A DNA stretch of 64,000 nucleotides from Fibrobacter sp. UWH6 (GCF_900142465.1 NZ_FRAX01000003.1:124001-188000); one strand, 5' to 3'; positions 42,817 through 52,846 are shown, counted from the stretch's first letter. Notes: a model not told the origin generated them from the letters alone. Made by a program: numbers and translations.

Positions 42817-45585
42817 TTAGAAGCCCTGGCCAATCACGAAGTTGAATTCCATGTCGCCAACAGCACTACGCTGGAAACCGCTGTAGGTTTCACCCACATC
42901 CAGAGGCCACGCGAAGTCGAAGCCGATAATACCAAGCATAGGCACAACAACGCGGAAACCAAAGCCGATATCCTTCTTCAAGCTAGTGGGATCCCATTCG
43001 CTAAGCGGGTTGTGGCTGGGCTTTTCAACCTTGGTCTTGGGATTATAACGCTCACCGAATACGTTACCGGCATCAAAGAAGAAGGGCAACAGGTAGAAGG
43101 TCTGAGGCACAAGGCCCAACTGAAGTTCCGCACCAACATACTGGTAGCTGCGGCCCAGACGGCGGTAGCCAAGAGAACCGGAACTATAACCGCGCATGCA
43201 TCCTTCGTAGCCCATCACGCCACCCATGGAGTACAGAGTGCGATACTGCAACTGGTCACCGAAAATCACACCATACTGGTTCGTGAGAGCAATGCTCAAC
43301 CGATCGCGGAACAACGGGAACCACCACTTAATGGTCAACTCCGTCTTCACGAAGTCGAAGTCACTGAAGATAGCGCCATCAGCCCACTGCACATCCAGCA
43401 CATAGCGAGAGCCGTCTGTGGGGAACTGCGGCAGGTTCTTGTCGTCGCGGAGCAGGCGGAAGTTGATTGCAGATTCAACACCGGAGTAAACCACATAGCT
43501 GTCATCGATATTTCGGCCCTGCTTGTTCATGAGCCAGCTATAACCAATCTGACCATAGAAGTAGTCATCGGGCCACTTCAGACGCTTACCCACATAGACG
43601 CTTCCGCCATAACGGGTAATGTCCGGGTCGTCATAATCTTCCATATTCCACCAGGAGTAGCTCAAGCTGGCACCCAGGGTAATGGGCTTATCAAGGAACC
43701 AAGGTTCCTGGAAGCTGATAGAAGCACTCTTCTTGTCGGCACCGTATTCGACGCTAAAGCTTGCAGCCTGACCATCACCCATACAGCAGTTGGGAATAGA
43801 CACGCTGGCAGTACCCACAAGACCATCGCTTTCGCTATAGGAAACACCCAGGCTGAACTGACCGGTACCCGCTTCCTTTTCCTGAACGGTAAAGTCAAGA
43901 TCCACTTCCTGGTCGCCCACCACCTTAATGTCGGGCAGAACCATGTCGAAGTAGTTCAGCTGCATGATTTCACGGAAGGAACGTTCTAGCAGGGACTGGC
44001 GGTAAGTATCGCCCGGATACAGGCGAACTTCACGACGAATCACCTTTTCGTTAGTCTTGGTATTGCCATGGATGTGAACCTTGTGGATCTGGGCAGGCAG
44101 ACCTTCGGTCATCTTGTAAGACAGGTTCACAATGGAATCGTTAGTGAAAGTACGTTCTTCTTCGTAAGTTGCAAACAGGTAGCCATCTTCACGGTAGGCA
44201 TCAAGCAGAGCCTTGCGGGAAGCGTCATACTTGTACTGGTCAAACACTTCGCCACTATCAAGACGATAAGCATACTTCAGCATATTGTCGTTCAGCACTT
44301 CGTTACCGGAGAAGTGGAGGCCACCCATGTAGTAGCGACGACCTTCGATCATATGAATGTGAATGAGGATCGAGCTGGAAGTCTTGATGTTATCATACTT
44401 GTTCAAGGCAGAGAACATGTCTTCGATCATATAGCGCACCACAAGCTTCTGCTCGTAAGCACTCATCTTCTTGATCTTCAACAGGGAGTCAATCTTCGGG
44501 TTGTTCCACTTACGGCCCTTTACAATATCAAGCCATTCCTTGCGGGCATCTTCGTAGCGGATAATGTCGTTCAGGTACTTCCAGGCGTCTTCTTCAGACT
44601 TGACCTTGGGCATCGGTCTAGTCACCCAGGGCATCTCGCCCACGGCACGATGATTGCGGAACAGGTGAGTTACCTGCATAGTGGGCTTGCCAGCCATCTT
44701 GTAGAAAGCGGTGGCGGTATCACCGAGAGCCAGATTCAGCTGATTGTACAGCGGTTCCAGCTTGTCTCCCAGGGGAACCATACGTCCCAGATAGAACAGG
44801 CAGGAGGAGTCCGGCAGATATTCAGCGCTATATTCAGTCAGTTCAGCATCCAGGAAACCGAAATGGCGGATGGCGTTCAACACCGTATCGCGGTCGGCTT
44901 CGAACACGTTTTCCTTGAATTCGCCGCCGCCCCACCACTGGTCCTGCTTGGTCAGCATATGTTCCAGAATATCTTCGCGGGGCACATTGTCGTTACCCTG
45001 GATATCGAAATCACGAACCTTCACCTTGCCGCCTTCACGGACAATGAAGGTCACCAAATTCTTGTTCTCATCTACAGGAGTTTCACGATAGCCCACTTCG
45101 GCCAGCAAATAACCTTCGGAACGGTAGTATTCCAAAATAGCCTGGCGGTCACGTTCCAGCTGGCTCTTGCTATAAACCTGGCCCGGAATCAGACGGATCT
45201 TCAGGCGCAGATCTTCTTCGGAAACTTCATCACAGCCGTCCAGAACAGCGGTATCCAAGGCAGGAAGTTCCTTAATCTTGAAAATCAAGTCCACATCGGA
45301 ACCATCACCCACATAGTCAATCCAGGCAGTCACATCGTCAAAAAGACCAGACTCGTACAGAGAAGTCACCGAGGACTGCACCTTTTCGGTAAGACCCGTA
45401 GGAGAATAACTCTGGCCATCACGAATACCAATTCGACTCAGCACGGAACGTTCGTCCATATGGACGGTACCTTCCACCTTCACCTTGTGGATCTTATTTT
45501 CCACCATATAGCTCTCGGACATTTCGGACATGTCCAACAGCTGGGCCTGAGCCAGACCCACAACAAACATCACTAAAAACAGCAA
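42817..45585 (-). CDS. bamA: BamA outer-membrane assembly factor
   Basis: 922 residues as listed from TTG 45585. N-terminal signal peptide, then five POTRA-type domains (about residues 30-500; for example L-H-F-S-G-N-E-V-L-N-D-N-M-L and V-H-I-H-G-N-T-K-T-N-E-K-V), then a 16-strand barrel with V-R-G-Y/M-R-G-Y-S-S-G-S-L-G-Y-R in the substrate-exit loop region and an end on G-F. It inserts barrel proteins into the outer membrane. There is no ATG at the natural start: AGGTAGG (45604-45610) points to ATT 45600 or CTG 45597, which would add R-T-R to the signal peptide; TTG 45585 is further away. POTRA 4 is unusually long. Confidence 0.95.
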   Translation of the reverse strand: MLFLVMFVVGLAQAQLLDMSEMSESYMVENKIHKVKVEGTVHMDERSVLSRIGIRDGQSYSPTGLTEKVQSSVTSLYESGLFDDVTAWIDYVGDGSDVDLIFKIKELPALDTAVLDGCDEVSEEDLRLKIRLIPGQVYSKSQLERDRQAILEYYRSEGYLLAEVGYRETPVDENKNLVTFIVREGGKVKVRDFDIQGNDNVPREDILEHMLTKQDQWWGGGEFKENVFEADRDTVLNAIRHFGFLDAELTEYSAEYLPDSSCLFYLGRMVPLGDKLEPLYNQLNLALGDTATAFYKMAGKPTMQVTHLFRNHRAVGEMPWVTRPMPKVKSEEDAWKYLNDIIRYEDARKEWLDIVKGRKWNNPKIDSLLKIKKMSAYEQKLVVRYMIEDMFSALNKYDNIKTSSSILIHIHMIEGRRYYMGGLHFSGNEVLNDNMLKYAYRLDSGEVFDQYKYDASRKALLDAYREDGYLFATYEEERTFTNDSIVNLSYKMTEGLPAQIHKVHIHGNTKTNEKVIRREVRLYPGDTYRQSLLERSFREIMQLNYFDMVLPDIKVVGDQEVDLDFTVQEKEAGTGQFSLGVSYSESDGLVGTASVSIPNCCMGDGQAASFSVEYGADKKSASISFQEPWFLDKPITLGASLSYSWWNMEDYDDPDITRYGGSVYVGKRLKWPDDYFYGQIGYSWLMNKQGRNIDDSYVVYSGVESAINFRLLRDDKNLPQFPTDGSRYVLDVQWADGAIFSDFDFVKTELTIKWWFPLFRDRLSIALTNQYGVIFGDQLQYRTLYSMGGVMGYEGCMRGYSSGSLGYRRLGRSYQYVGAELQLGLVPQTFYLLPFFFDAGNVFGERYNPKTKVEKPSHNPLSEWDPTSLKKDIGFGFRVVVPMLGIIGFDFAWPLDVGETYSGFQRSAVGDMEFNFVIGQGF

Positions 45586-45731
45586 ACGGGTACGCAGAAT
45601 GAACCTACCTAAATAGAATTTTCAAATTTTTCCGTCCAAAAATACAAAACTTGGAGCTGGGGAGCCCACCCAAAAGACCATTTTTCACCCTATTTACACC
45701 ACAAAAGAATCGTTAATTTATTCGTGTACGC

Positions 45732-45755
45732 AAAAAGGGCGGAAAAGTTCCGCCC
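45732..45755 (-). terminator. Terminator after the LamG lipoprotein gene
   Basis: GGGCGGAA / TTCCGCCC with loop AAG, followed on the minus strand by TTTTTG. The 146 bases between it and bamA must hold the bamA promoter; I could not pick out one convincing pair of boxes. Confidence 0.85.
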
Positions 45756-45779
45756 TAAAACGCAAATTTTTAAAGAAAA

Positions 45780-47486
45780 TTAGAATTTCGCCACTAAAAC
45801 CGGCCAGTAATCAGAAGGTTTCTGATTCAGGTAAGTCATGTAAGTCCAGGAATTCTCACGATAACTCCCGCCAACGAAAACTTCGTCTATGGCACCGGCA
45901 AAACCGCCAATCCTAAAATCAGCAGCCTCACCACGAACGCCATCCCAATCAGACAAGACCGGCTTTTCGACCTTTGAAGAATTCACAAACAGGCAGCTGT
46001 TTCCATTGCCCAACCCATCCATAGAAAGCTTGCTAAAAGCCACATAGACCCACGAAGCCGCCTTCAGCCCTTCGGAACCCGACGTCCAGCTCAATTTATA
46101 GCTGGCGGTATCCGCAACATCATCCGAAGCCACCCCAGAGGCCAAGTGGTAAAAATTCACCACGAATCCGGAATCCAGAACGTAACGCAGTTCATATTCG
46201 CCAGCCTTTTCAAAAATCAGCTGTTCTTCGCCCAGATTATCCAATCGAATCCAGAGAGAGAAACTGAAGACATCTTCGGTACCGAACACCAGGTCCCCAT
46301 GCAAAGAGGAATCCGCCTCTGCAGAATGATCCGCTACCAGGGCGCTTGTCGCTGACATCTTGACACCGCTACCCACAACCCCGTCCACCAAAGAAACCTT
46401 AAAGGCAGTACCGGGGAAGTTCTGCTTTTCTGCCCAGTCCGTTATGGGAGCGATACCATCATCAAAATGCCATACCATATTATAGGCCCTATTGGTGGGG
46501 AACACATCCAGCGCAAAGCCGGAAGTCAGGGCATTATTAAAGACCAGTTCCAGGGAATCTTCCAGATTCAGGGAATCCACGTTCACCCAGAATACCGCCT
46601 CCTGGGCCAGGGAATCGAAATAGCCCGAGGTAATGGGCAGTTTCTTACTGGCCGCCCCACCGGCATTAATACGGCGAACTTCCCAGCGGCCATCCATTCC
46701 CGCAAGAGTATCAAAGTTGCAGTTTTCAGGAGTCAGGCGTAAGGCCAGCGGAATATCGCTGACAAAGCCCATCAGGGAATCCACACTCCCCTTAGGGGCC
46801 GCCAACGGGGCCACAAAACGCATCACCACGGTATCCACCGTAGCAACCGGCTCCGCATCAAAGCCCACCTTTGCTGTATCCTGGGGAGTAACCTTAAGGT
46901 TCTTATACAGTTCCACGTTCCCGCCCAGCGACAATCTCAAATCAAGTTCACCCGCCGGCAGGGAGTCCACAAGGATCATTCCACCAGAAACAGAAACTTC
47001 ACGATAAATCGTGGTTCCCACTGCGGTTATCACGCCCTCGGCCCCATCAGCCATTTCCGACTTCAGCATCGCATAGCCCGGAACCTTAAGGGTATCGTCC
47101 TGAATGACCACGGAATCATGATCCGAGACCACAACATCCTGGACCAGCAAACGTTCGCCAGACACCACAACCGCTTCAAGGGAATAAGTACCAGCAGCAA
47201 CTCCGGTCAAACGATAGGAGCCTCTTTCGTCGGTTTCGCCAAAGATACCGACTGAATCGTCAAACACATTGAAATCTTTAGGAACGATACTGACGCGGGC
47301 CATAGAAGCCACGCCCTCGCCCAGGTAAAGTCGGCCCTCGATAGAAGCCAACTCCGGCGAACCCGTTTCAGCGCTGTTTCCCGCCACAGAGGTATCGTTA
47401 GAACACCCCACCACTCCGGCCAGGAATCCAGCCAGCGCGACACCAAACGTCGCAAAATACGATCTTGCAAAACCCACACTCATCAT
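45780..47486 (-). CDS. Lipoprotein with carboxypeptidase-regulatory-like and LamG-type domains
   Basis: 568 residues from ATG 47486 (another ATG follows at once). The signal peptide ends F-L-A-G-V-V-G-C-S-N-D-T. Residues about 50-120 look like a carboxypeptidase regulatory-like beta fold (I-E-G-R-L-Y-L-G-E-G, then D-E-R-G-S-Y-R-L-T-G-V-A-A-G-T-Y-S). Residues about 380-560 fit a concanavalin A/LamG-type lectin domain (F-S-F-S-L-W-I-R-L-D-N-L). Probably surface-anchored carbohydrate or protein binding. It is 20 bases after the OLD-family gene. Confidence 0.75.
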   Translation of the reverse strand: MMSVGFARSYFATFGVALAGFLAGVVGCSNDTSVAGNSAETGSPELASIEGRLYLGEGVASMARVSIVPKDFNVFDDSVGIFGETDERGSYRLTGVAAGTYSLEAVVVSGERLLVQDVVVSDHDSVVIQDDTLKVPGYAMLKSEMADGAEGVITAVGTTIYREVSVSGGMILVDSLPAGELDLRLSLGGNVELYKNLKVTPQDTAKVGFDAEPVATVDTVVMRFVAPLAAPKGSVDSLMGFVSDIPLALRLTPENCNFDTLAGMDGRWEVRRINAGGAASKKLPITSGYFDSLAQEAVFWVNVDSLNLEDSLELVFNNALTSGFALDVFPTNRAYNMVWHFDDGIAPITDWAEKQNFPGTAFKVSLVDGVVGSGVKMSATSALVADHSAEADSSLHGDLVFGTEDVFSFSLWIRLDNLGEEQLIFEKAGEYELRYVLDSGFVVNFYHLASGVASDDVADTASYKLSWTSGSEGLKAASWVYVAFSKLSMDGLGNGNSCLFVNSSKVEKPVLSDWDGVRGEAADFRIGGFAGAIDEVFVGGSYRENSWTYMTYLNQKPSDYWPVLVAKF

Positions 47487-47505
47487 CCGATATAAATATA
47501 CCAAA

Positions 47506-49308
47506 CTATTGGTATTGTCCATGACTTCCCGCGATAATCCAGCGGCAAAGTTCCTCGATACTGGCATAATCTGGCAGGGTTTTTACAAAATTCTGTGATT
47601 TACTCCGTTCAATGAACTTGCTCCAGGCGGTTTCGCTCTTGGCTTCAAGTCCTAAATGTTCTTCGATGGCACCGCGGGTCCACACCCAGATTCCCTGACT
47701 GCGAAGCTTGGCATGAATGCTGCGGATTGCCATTTCGGCCTCGGGCATGGCCGCCATCATGGCGTAAGCCTGAGCCGCCGTGGTATTGCTATGCTTGCTC
47801 ACCGGCAAACCATTCACCAAGCGTAAATGGTGCTGGAAGGCCAGCTCTCGGAACAAGTTCTGACAATACTTGATATCAGGATCGTTGTAATCCAGGAAGC
47901 CATCATGGGTAGCCGTAGTAAAGGCGTAATCCAAGTCCACAATAGCGCGAACAGGCATATCCATGGCCCCGAGGACCTGCATACTCTTGCGGGTATTGCT
48001 AACTCCACCCTGACGAACCAGGGCGCACTTGATTAAGGCAAAGCTCTGCCCCGTAATACGTTCAAACAAGGCGGGCAGAACCCTCAGTTCTGTCTTACCT
48101 TCGGTTAGCAGTACATAGTCAGCGAACAAAAGTTCATTACTATTAGAAAGACTGAACAACATCTGCAGCTGGCTGGGCGCATCCTGAACCACCTGGTGTA
48201 CCGCATCTTCCATGCGCTTACGCATAAAGGTGCCACGTTCCTTGTTCTTGCGAATCAAAAGGGACGTGCTTACATCTTCGCTGGTCACCATCTGGGCGCT
48301 GTGGGTGGCAAAAACCACCTGGTACCCCTCGTTAGAAAGATTCTTGAGGGCCACGCGGACAAGTTCCACCGCCTGAGGGTGCAGATACAATTCCGGAGAG
48401 TCAATCAGCAGTAAGGTACGACTCAGATAATGGTTGTTATGATGCTTCTTGATATCAGCCAGATAGCGGATCAGGGCCATCTGGATAGCGCGCTGGGACC
48501 CCGCCCCCATGCGGCTTATATCTCGCTCGAAACCGTCATCCTCATCCATGACCTTCAGGCTAGCCCTCTTCAGGAAGGTTTCCATGGTCGGCACAGGAAT
48601 ATCCAGTTCCACCTTCACGCTGGGGAACAACGGACGGAGCTTTTCATTGACATCGCGATCGAAAGCGCCGATTTCTTCGGCCCGATTCTCGCTATCGGGA
48701 GAAAGCAAGTCGTTAAACTTGTTCAGCAGCATGTTGATTTCGCCACCGAATCGACGTTCCAGCGGTCTAAAAATTTCGTGGAGCAACTTCACGAAGGCCT
48801 GGTTGCCTTCAAAATCCCAAATGGCGATGGATTCCGGGAACATACGGCTAAAGGCCGCCATAAAACTATCATTTACTCGGGTCCATTCCCGCTTATAGGC
48901 TCCATTCCGCTTGTTAGAAGGCACAAATGCGAAAAATTCCATGGATTCTGAATTGCCACCAGGAACCCGCTGCACCTTTTTTACCCGCAACTGTCCCATA
49001 TTGGGGCCAGCATTCACCAGGAACGGCTTGATTTCCGCAGAAAGATCTTCACCAAGGCGGGCCAGCACCTGTTCAGAAATACCATCAAAGACACCCTCCA
49101 CCTCTACAGGAATATTCGGGTCGTCAAAGTAAGAAATATCCAAAGAAAAATGGGCCAACAGCCAACGAATCCCCATCAGGATGTTGGTCTTACCCGCATT
49201 ATTATAGCCAATCAGAGCCGTGAAACCACTAAGAGGAAACCTCTGCTTCTGGATAGAACGCAGATTAGAAATGGTAATCTCAGAAAGTCTTAAAGCCTGG
49301 GGTTGCAT
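47506..49308 (-). CDS. OLD-family ATPase with TOPRIM nuclease domain
   Basis: 600 residues. N-terminal ABC/SMC-like ATPase with Walker A G-Y-N-N-A-G-K-T-N and signature-like M-G-A-G-S-Q-R-A-I, Walker B L-L-L-I-D-S-P-E-L-Y-L-H-P and H-loop F-A-T-H-S-A-Q. C-terminal TOPRIM domain with L-L-T-E-G-K-T-E-L-R and V-D-L-D-Y-A. Such class 2-like OLD enzymes act on DNA; some are parts of phage-defence systems (for example Gabija-type GajA), but no helicase partner is next to it. So a defence role is possible but not shown. Confidence 0.8.
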   Translation of the reverse strand: MQPQALRLSEITISNLRSIQKQRFPLSGFTALIGYNNAGKTNILMGIRWLLAHFSLDISYFDDPNIPVEVEGVFDGISEQVLARLGEDLSAEIKPFLVNAGPNMGQLRVKKVQRVPGGNSESMEFFAFVPSNKRNGAYKREWTRVNDSFMAAFSRMFPESIAIWDFEGNQAFVKLLHEIFRPLERRFGGEINMLLNKFNDLLSPDSENRAEEIGAFDRDVNEKLRPLFPSVKVELDIPVPTMETFLKRASLKVMDEDDGFERDISRMGAGSQRAIQMALIRYLADIKKHHNNHYLSRTLLLIDSPELYLHPQAVELVRVALKNLSNEGYQVVFATHSAQMVTSEDVSTSLLIRKNKERGTFMRKRMEDAVHQVVQDAPSQLQMLFSLSNSNELLFADYVLLTEGKTELRVLPALFERITGQSFALIKCALVRQGGVSNTRKSMQVLGAMDMPVRAIVDLDYAFTTATHDGFLDYNDPDIKYCQNLFRELAFQHHLRLVNGLPVSKHSNTTAAQAYAMMAAMPEAEMAIRSIHAKLRSQGIWVWTRGAIEEHLGLEAKSETAWSKFIERSKSQNFVKTLPDYASIEELCRWIIAGSHGQYQ

Positions 49309-49371
49309 ACTCGCAATGTATATAAAAATTCGGGATGTGGGGCAACATATACATTTTTATAAGATTTTATG

Positions 49372-49405
49372 AAAAAAGTCCAGTTTCCAAGGAAACTGAA
49401 CTTTT
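49372..49405 (-). terminator. Terminator downstream of the pilin remnant
   Basis: CAGTTTCC-AA-GGAAACTG (extended by AAGT/ACTT) followed on the minus strand by GACTTTTTTC. Confidence 0.6.
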
Positions 49406-49519
49406 GAAACGCATACTTTTAAAAGATTCGCAGAGCCCTAATGACAGTTATTTAGACTCTACGCAAGGAAAGGCAATCACTCCTTGCAGGATCTTTTTCC
49501 CAGCCATTCTTTCCGCCAT

Positions 49520-49573
49520 TCAACCAGCCACTACCACGATCATCAACTCAATAAGTGTAAAACCTTGACGCAT
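49520..49573 (-). pseudogene. Truncated type IV pilin N-terminus
   Basis: ATG at 49573-49571 with a good ribosome-binding site (AGGAAGGAATGTATT), then M-R-Q-G-F-T-L-I-E-L-M-I-V-V-V-A-G and a TGA at 49522-49520. The G-F-T-L-I-E-L-M block is the prepilin cleavage/methylation motif. The frame breaks after 17 codons and no frame beyond restores a pilin. It has its own terminator downstream, and the 361-base gap 49309-49669 holds nothing else that looks like a gene. It is probably a decayed pilin or pseudopilin gene, though a live tiny peptide is possible. Confidence 0.6.
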
Positions 49574-49617
49574 AATACATTCCTTCCTAGGATTCCACAA
49601 AAATAATATAAGAACGA

Positions 49618-49654
49618 AAAAGGGCTCCCCGCGAAATTGCGGAAAGCCCTTTTT
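49618..49654. terminator. Terminator after the Fn3 lipoprotein gene
   Basis: AGGGCT / AGCCCT with inner CCGC / GCGG, flanked by A- and T-runs, 16 bases beyond the Fn3 gene stop. Confidence 0.85.
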
Positions 49655-49669
49655 AATTCAAACCAACAA

Positions 49670-52600
49670 CTATTGGGCGCTGCACTTAGACAACAGCAAC
49701 GGATTAGACCATTCACTGTAGTCAGAAACGCCATTCTTGTCAGTCCAAATCATACGCACCTGAACATAGAGGTCGTTCAGAGAGAAGGTTTCCGGATCAT
49801 CTTCAGGATCCAACGCCCCATTTGCATCAGCATAATCAATGGCCAGACGATTTTCAGGCATAGTATCCAGCAAAGTAGGGATATTTTTCTTTGCTGTATA
49901 CCAGCGAACTTCGTACATCGTGGTAGCGGTAAATTCAGAATTCACGATATTTCTGTTGGCGAAGCTGTTGGAAACATAGACCTGAGCCTTGGTAATGAGG
50001 CAAGCCGAGTCAGGAACATCAATCACTGTAACGGCACCAGTTTCTTCATCCTTAACTTCTTCCACATGTGTTGTACCGGTGGGCAACTTCTTACCCGGAG
50101 ACTGCAGAGCTACAGTGGGAGTGGTAAACTTCATATCTTCACGATATGCAGTAGCCACAGTCAGCTGAACAGCACTGGTAAATGCAGTCGTATCGGCATC
50201 ATCATAAGCGGCCACATGGAAGTAATGTTCCACATTGTTGTCCTTACCGGAAGTGGCATTATTTGCATAATAGTACAGCACACCGGCATCAACAGTTTCG
50301 CTTTCTTCCGTCCATTCACCCTTGCCGTTTACAGAAGATTCAACAATGAATCCCTTTTCACGACGGTCAACTTCCCTTTCGTAGGTCCAGGACAGCAGCC
50401 ATACACTGGGAGCGATACGTTCAGCCTTCAAGCCAGAAGGTGCCGGCAAGGAAAGATCGATAACGTAGCCCGGAACATAGGCGGCTTCAGACATTGCGGA
50501 ATCATTACCGTTAATAGCAACCACGGCATAGTACTTCGGATCTCTAGGAGCATCCACAATCAAGGAAGTAACATTTGCAGCAATGCCAGACTTATAGAGA
50601 GACCAGCTTACACCATCAGCACTGGTGTCGATGGCAAAGGACTTTGCTTCGAGAGTGCCCTGAGTGTAAGACCACTTCAGTTCAAGAGTATTCTTGCCAT
50701 TATCCTTAGCGCTAAAGCCAGTAGGAGCATTCAAGGTCACTTCACTTGCATCGTAAGCAACGAAGATGGATGCAGAGAATACCGTATCCTTATCAGCACC
50801 GGCATCATAGGCCCCCACGCGATAGTAGGAACCAGTCTTAGCAAGAGCCACCTTCATCGTGGTCACAGAAGAACCGCAGGAGCCGACATCCTTCCAAGTG
50901 ACACCATTCATCACCTGCACCTTGAAATTCCTTGCAGGGCGCTTAGCATTGTCGGTGTAGTTCCAGGAAATTCGAGCAGAATCTTCTGCGGCCACCTGAA
51001 CACCGGCAACATTTGCGGGAGCTGCCAGAACAGGCTTTTCTGTAGCGGGAATCAGATAAATTTCAGAATAGGAAGTATCCTTGCTGTCATAAGCGCCAAC
51101 GCGATAGTAGCGCACAGAATCTAAGGAAGGAATCTGGAAAATACGGGACTTCTTGTCAACCATGTCAGAAGACAATTTGCTGCCCTGGCCATTCAGACGC
51201 TGAACCACGAAAGCTTCTACAGGACGATCGTTGGAGGCGCTGTAATCCCATGCCAAGGCCAGCTTGCCGTCGGTCATTTCGGTTACGCCCTTGATGGTCG
51301 GAGCCGGAAGCAAGTAAATGCTGGTGGCATTGGCTGGAATCGTCAAGTCTGCAGAAGGAACACGACCATTGGCGTCATAGGCAACCACGCGAACATAGCG
51401 GACGTTGTTAGACACAGAAAGCAGGAACTTATTTACAGAAGCTTCAACCGTACCGAGTTTCTTCCATTCATTCTTGGAAACATCAAGTTCCTGGATTTCA
51501 AAACCAGTAACCGGACGAGTTGCATTATCTGCATAAGACCAAGACAGAGTCAGCTTATCCTTAGAATAGTCTTCCACACCAGTAATGGATGGAACACCCA
51601 AAGCCACACTTTCAGAAGTAGACGTGACCACGATATCTTCGGAGTAATTAGACTTTTCACCCTTCTTATCTACAGCCACAACACGATAATAGCTGATTTC
51701 TGCGGAAATGGATTCCAGCAGATAGCGGGTAATGCTAGCATCCACAGAATCAATCACCACCCACTTCTTCTGGGCCAGATCCTGATATTCCACAAAGAAC
51801 CTGGAAGCCGGATGTTCCTCGTTGGGAGCATAAGTCCAACTCAGAACCTTGGAGCCAGCAACTTCGTTAACAGCCAGGTTTGCAGGAGCCGGGAAACCGC
51901 TTTCGGTAACCACGACTTCAGCGCAAAGTTCCGAAAGATTGCCAACAAGACCAGTGGTCGTACCGGTCTTCGTACCGATGGGGGAAGTCCAGTCGCTGAA
52001 ATCTACAGCACCGTTCTTATCTCTCCATACGACACGGACCTGAGCAAAGGAGTTACATTCGTCTTCGATAGACTTAAACTTCTTGGAAACAGCCCCCTTA
52101 TCCAGGGAGAAGTCCGTCGTATCCACATCATAGCTGGAGCCGTAGACAAATCGAGCTTCGTAATACACTTCGCCCGTCTTTTCACCCTTTTCCAAATTGT
52201 AAATGGAATTCAGGATAGCCTGAGACGGATAGTTACCGGTAACCACAATTTCAAGAACGCTGTCACGTTCAATATTGGCAACCAGAGACGGAACTGTGGG
52301 GAATTCAAGATCAGAGACATATTTAGCGCTGCTAGGAATCATGATCTTGTCGGAGTAAGCGGAACGTTCTTCGCCCTTCATGGCAGCCAAGCGGTAATAG
52401 AAGTCCGCATTGTTCTTACCATCAATAATAAAGTGAGTTGCGGTCGGATCCTTGAGGGTTCCCACGTCCTTCCATTCCGTTTCAGTCGGAGCAAGACGCT
52501 GCAAAACATAGGCCTCGATACCGCCAAGAGTTTCGGGACTAGCCCAATCCAGACGGAAAACGCTAGGAGCCAGTCGAGATACAGAAAGGTTTGTCGGTTT

Positions 52601-52846
52601 TTTAAGGGCAGAAGATTCAAGCAAATCTCCCTGATTCACATCATTGTCCAGTTTTTCGGACAAATCAACATCCTTAGAACCACTAGAGCCCTTGGTCTTG
52701 CTAGAAGAAGATGAATATTCGGTTTCCTCGTCTTCATCATCCCCATTAGAAGTCTTATTTGAATCACCGCATGCAACCAATGCAAAAGCGGTGGTCAAGG
52801 CGGTAAAACCCACCAAGGACCTTCCAAAGAACTTTTTAAAATCCAT
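49670..52846 (-). CDS. Lipoprotein with about seven fibronectin-III-like modules
   Basis: 1058 residues from ATG 52846, which follows a strong GGAGGTCCGTT ribosome-binding site. Signal peptide ends T-A-F-A-L-V-A-C-G-D-S. A Glu/Ser/Lys-rich linker is followed by repeated modules of about 95-100 residues, each with an A-P/P-x-N-L opener, a central L-x-W-x-Y and R-P-x-x-F-x-V-Q, and Y-Y-R-V-x-A-Y-D near the end. These are fibronectin type III-like. Such modules serve as spacers or binding parts in surface proteins of cellulose-degrading bacteria. No catalytic domain is seen. Confidence 0.8.
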   Translation of the reverse strand: MDFKKFFGRSLVGFTALTTAFALVACGDSNKTSNGDDEDEETEYSSSSSKTKGSSGSKDVDLSEKLDNDVNQGDLLESSALKKPTNLSVSRLAPSVFRLDWASPETLGGIEAYVLQRLAPTETEWKDVGTLKDPTATHFIIDGKNNADFYYRLAAMKGEERSAYSDKIMIPSSAKYVSDLEFPTVPSLVANIERDSVLEIVVTGNYPSQAILNSIYNLEKGEKTGEVYYEARFVYGSSYDVDTTDFSLDKGAVSKKFKSIEDECNSFAQVRVVWRDKNGAVDFSDWTSPIGTKTGTTTGLVGNLSELCAEVVVTESGFPAPANLAVNEVAGSKVLSWTYAPNEEHPASRFFVEYQDLAQKKWVVIDSVDASITRYLLESISAEISYYRVVAVDKKGEKSNYSEDIVVTSTSESVALGVPSITGVEDYSKDKLTLSWSYADNATRPVTGFEIQELDVSKNEWKKLGTVEASVNKFLLSVSNNVRYVRVVAYDANGRVPSADLTIPANATSIYLLPAPTIKGVTEMTDGKLALAWDYSASNDRPVEAFVVQRLNGQGSKLSSDMVDKKSRIFQIPSLDSVRYYRVGAYDSKDTSYSEIYLIPATEKPVLAAPANVAGVQVAAEDSARISWNYTDNAKRPARNFKVQVMNGVTWKDVGSCGSSVTTMKVALAKTGSYYRVGAYDAGADKDTVFSASIFVAYDASEVTLNAPTGFSAKDNGKNTLELKWSYTQGTLEAKSFAIDTSADGVSWSLYKSGIAANVTSLIVDAPRDPKYYAVVAINGNDSAMSEAAYVPGYVIDLSLPAPSGLKAERIAPSVWLLSWTYEREVDRREKGFIVESSVNGKGEWTEESETVDAGVLYYYANNATSGKDNNVEHYFHVAAYDDADTTAFTSAVQLTVATAYREDMKFTTPTVALQSPGKKLPTGTTHVEEVKDEETGAVTVIDVPDSACLITKAQVYVSNSFANRNIVNSEFTATTMYEVRWYTAKKNIPTLLDTMPENRLAIDYADANGALDPEDDPETFSLNDLYVQVRMIWTDKNGVSDYSEWSNPLLLSKCSAQ

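Noticed and set aside
50000-52700. Repeated DNA in the Fn3 gene as a possible repeat array or CRISPR
   Set aside because: The repetition is at the protein level with diverged DNA; no uniform repeat-spacer pattern.
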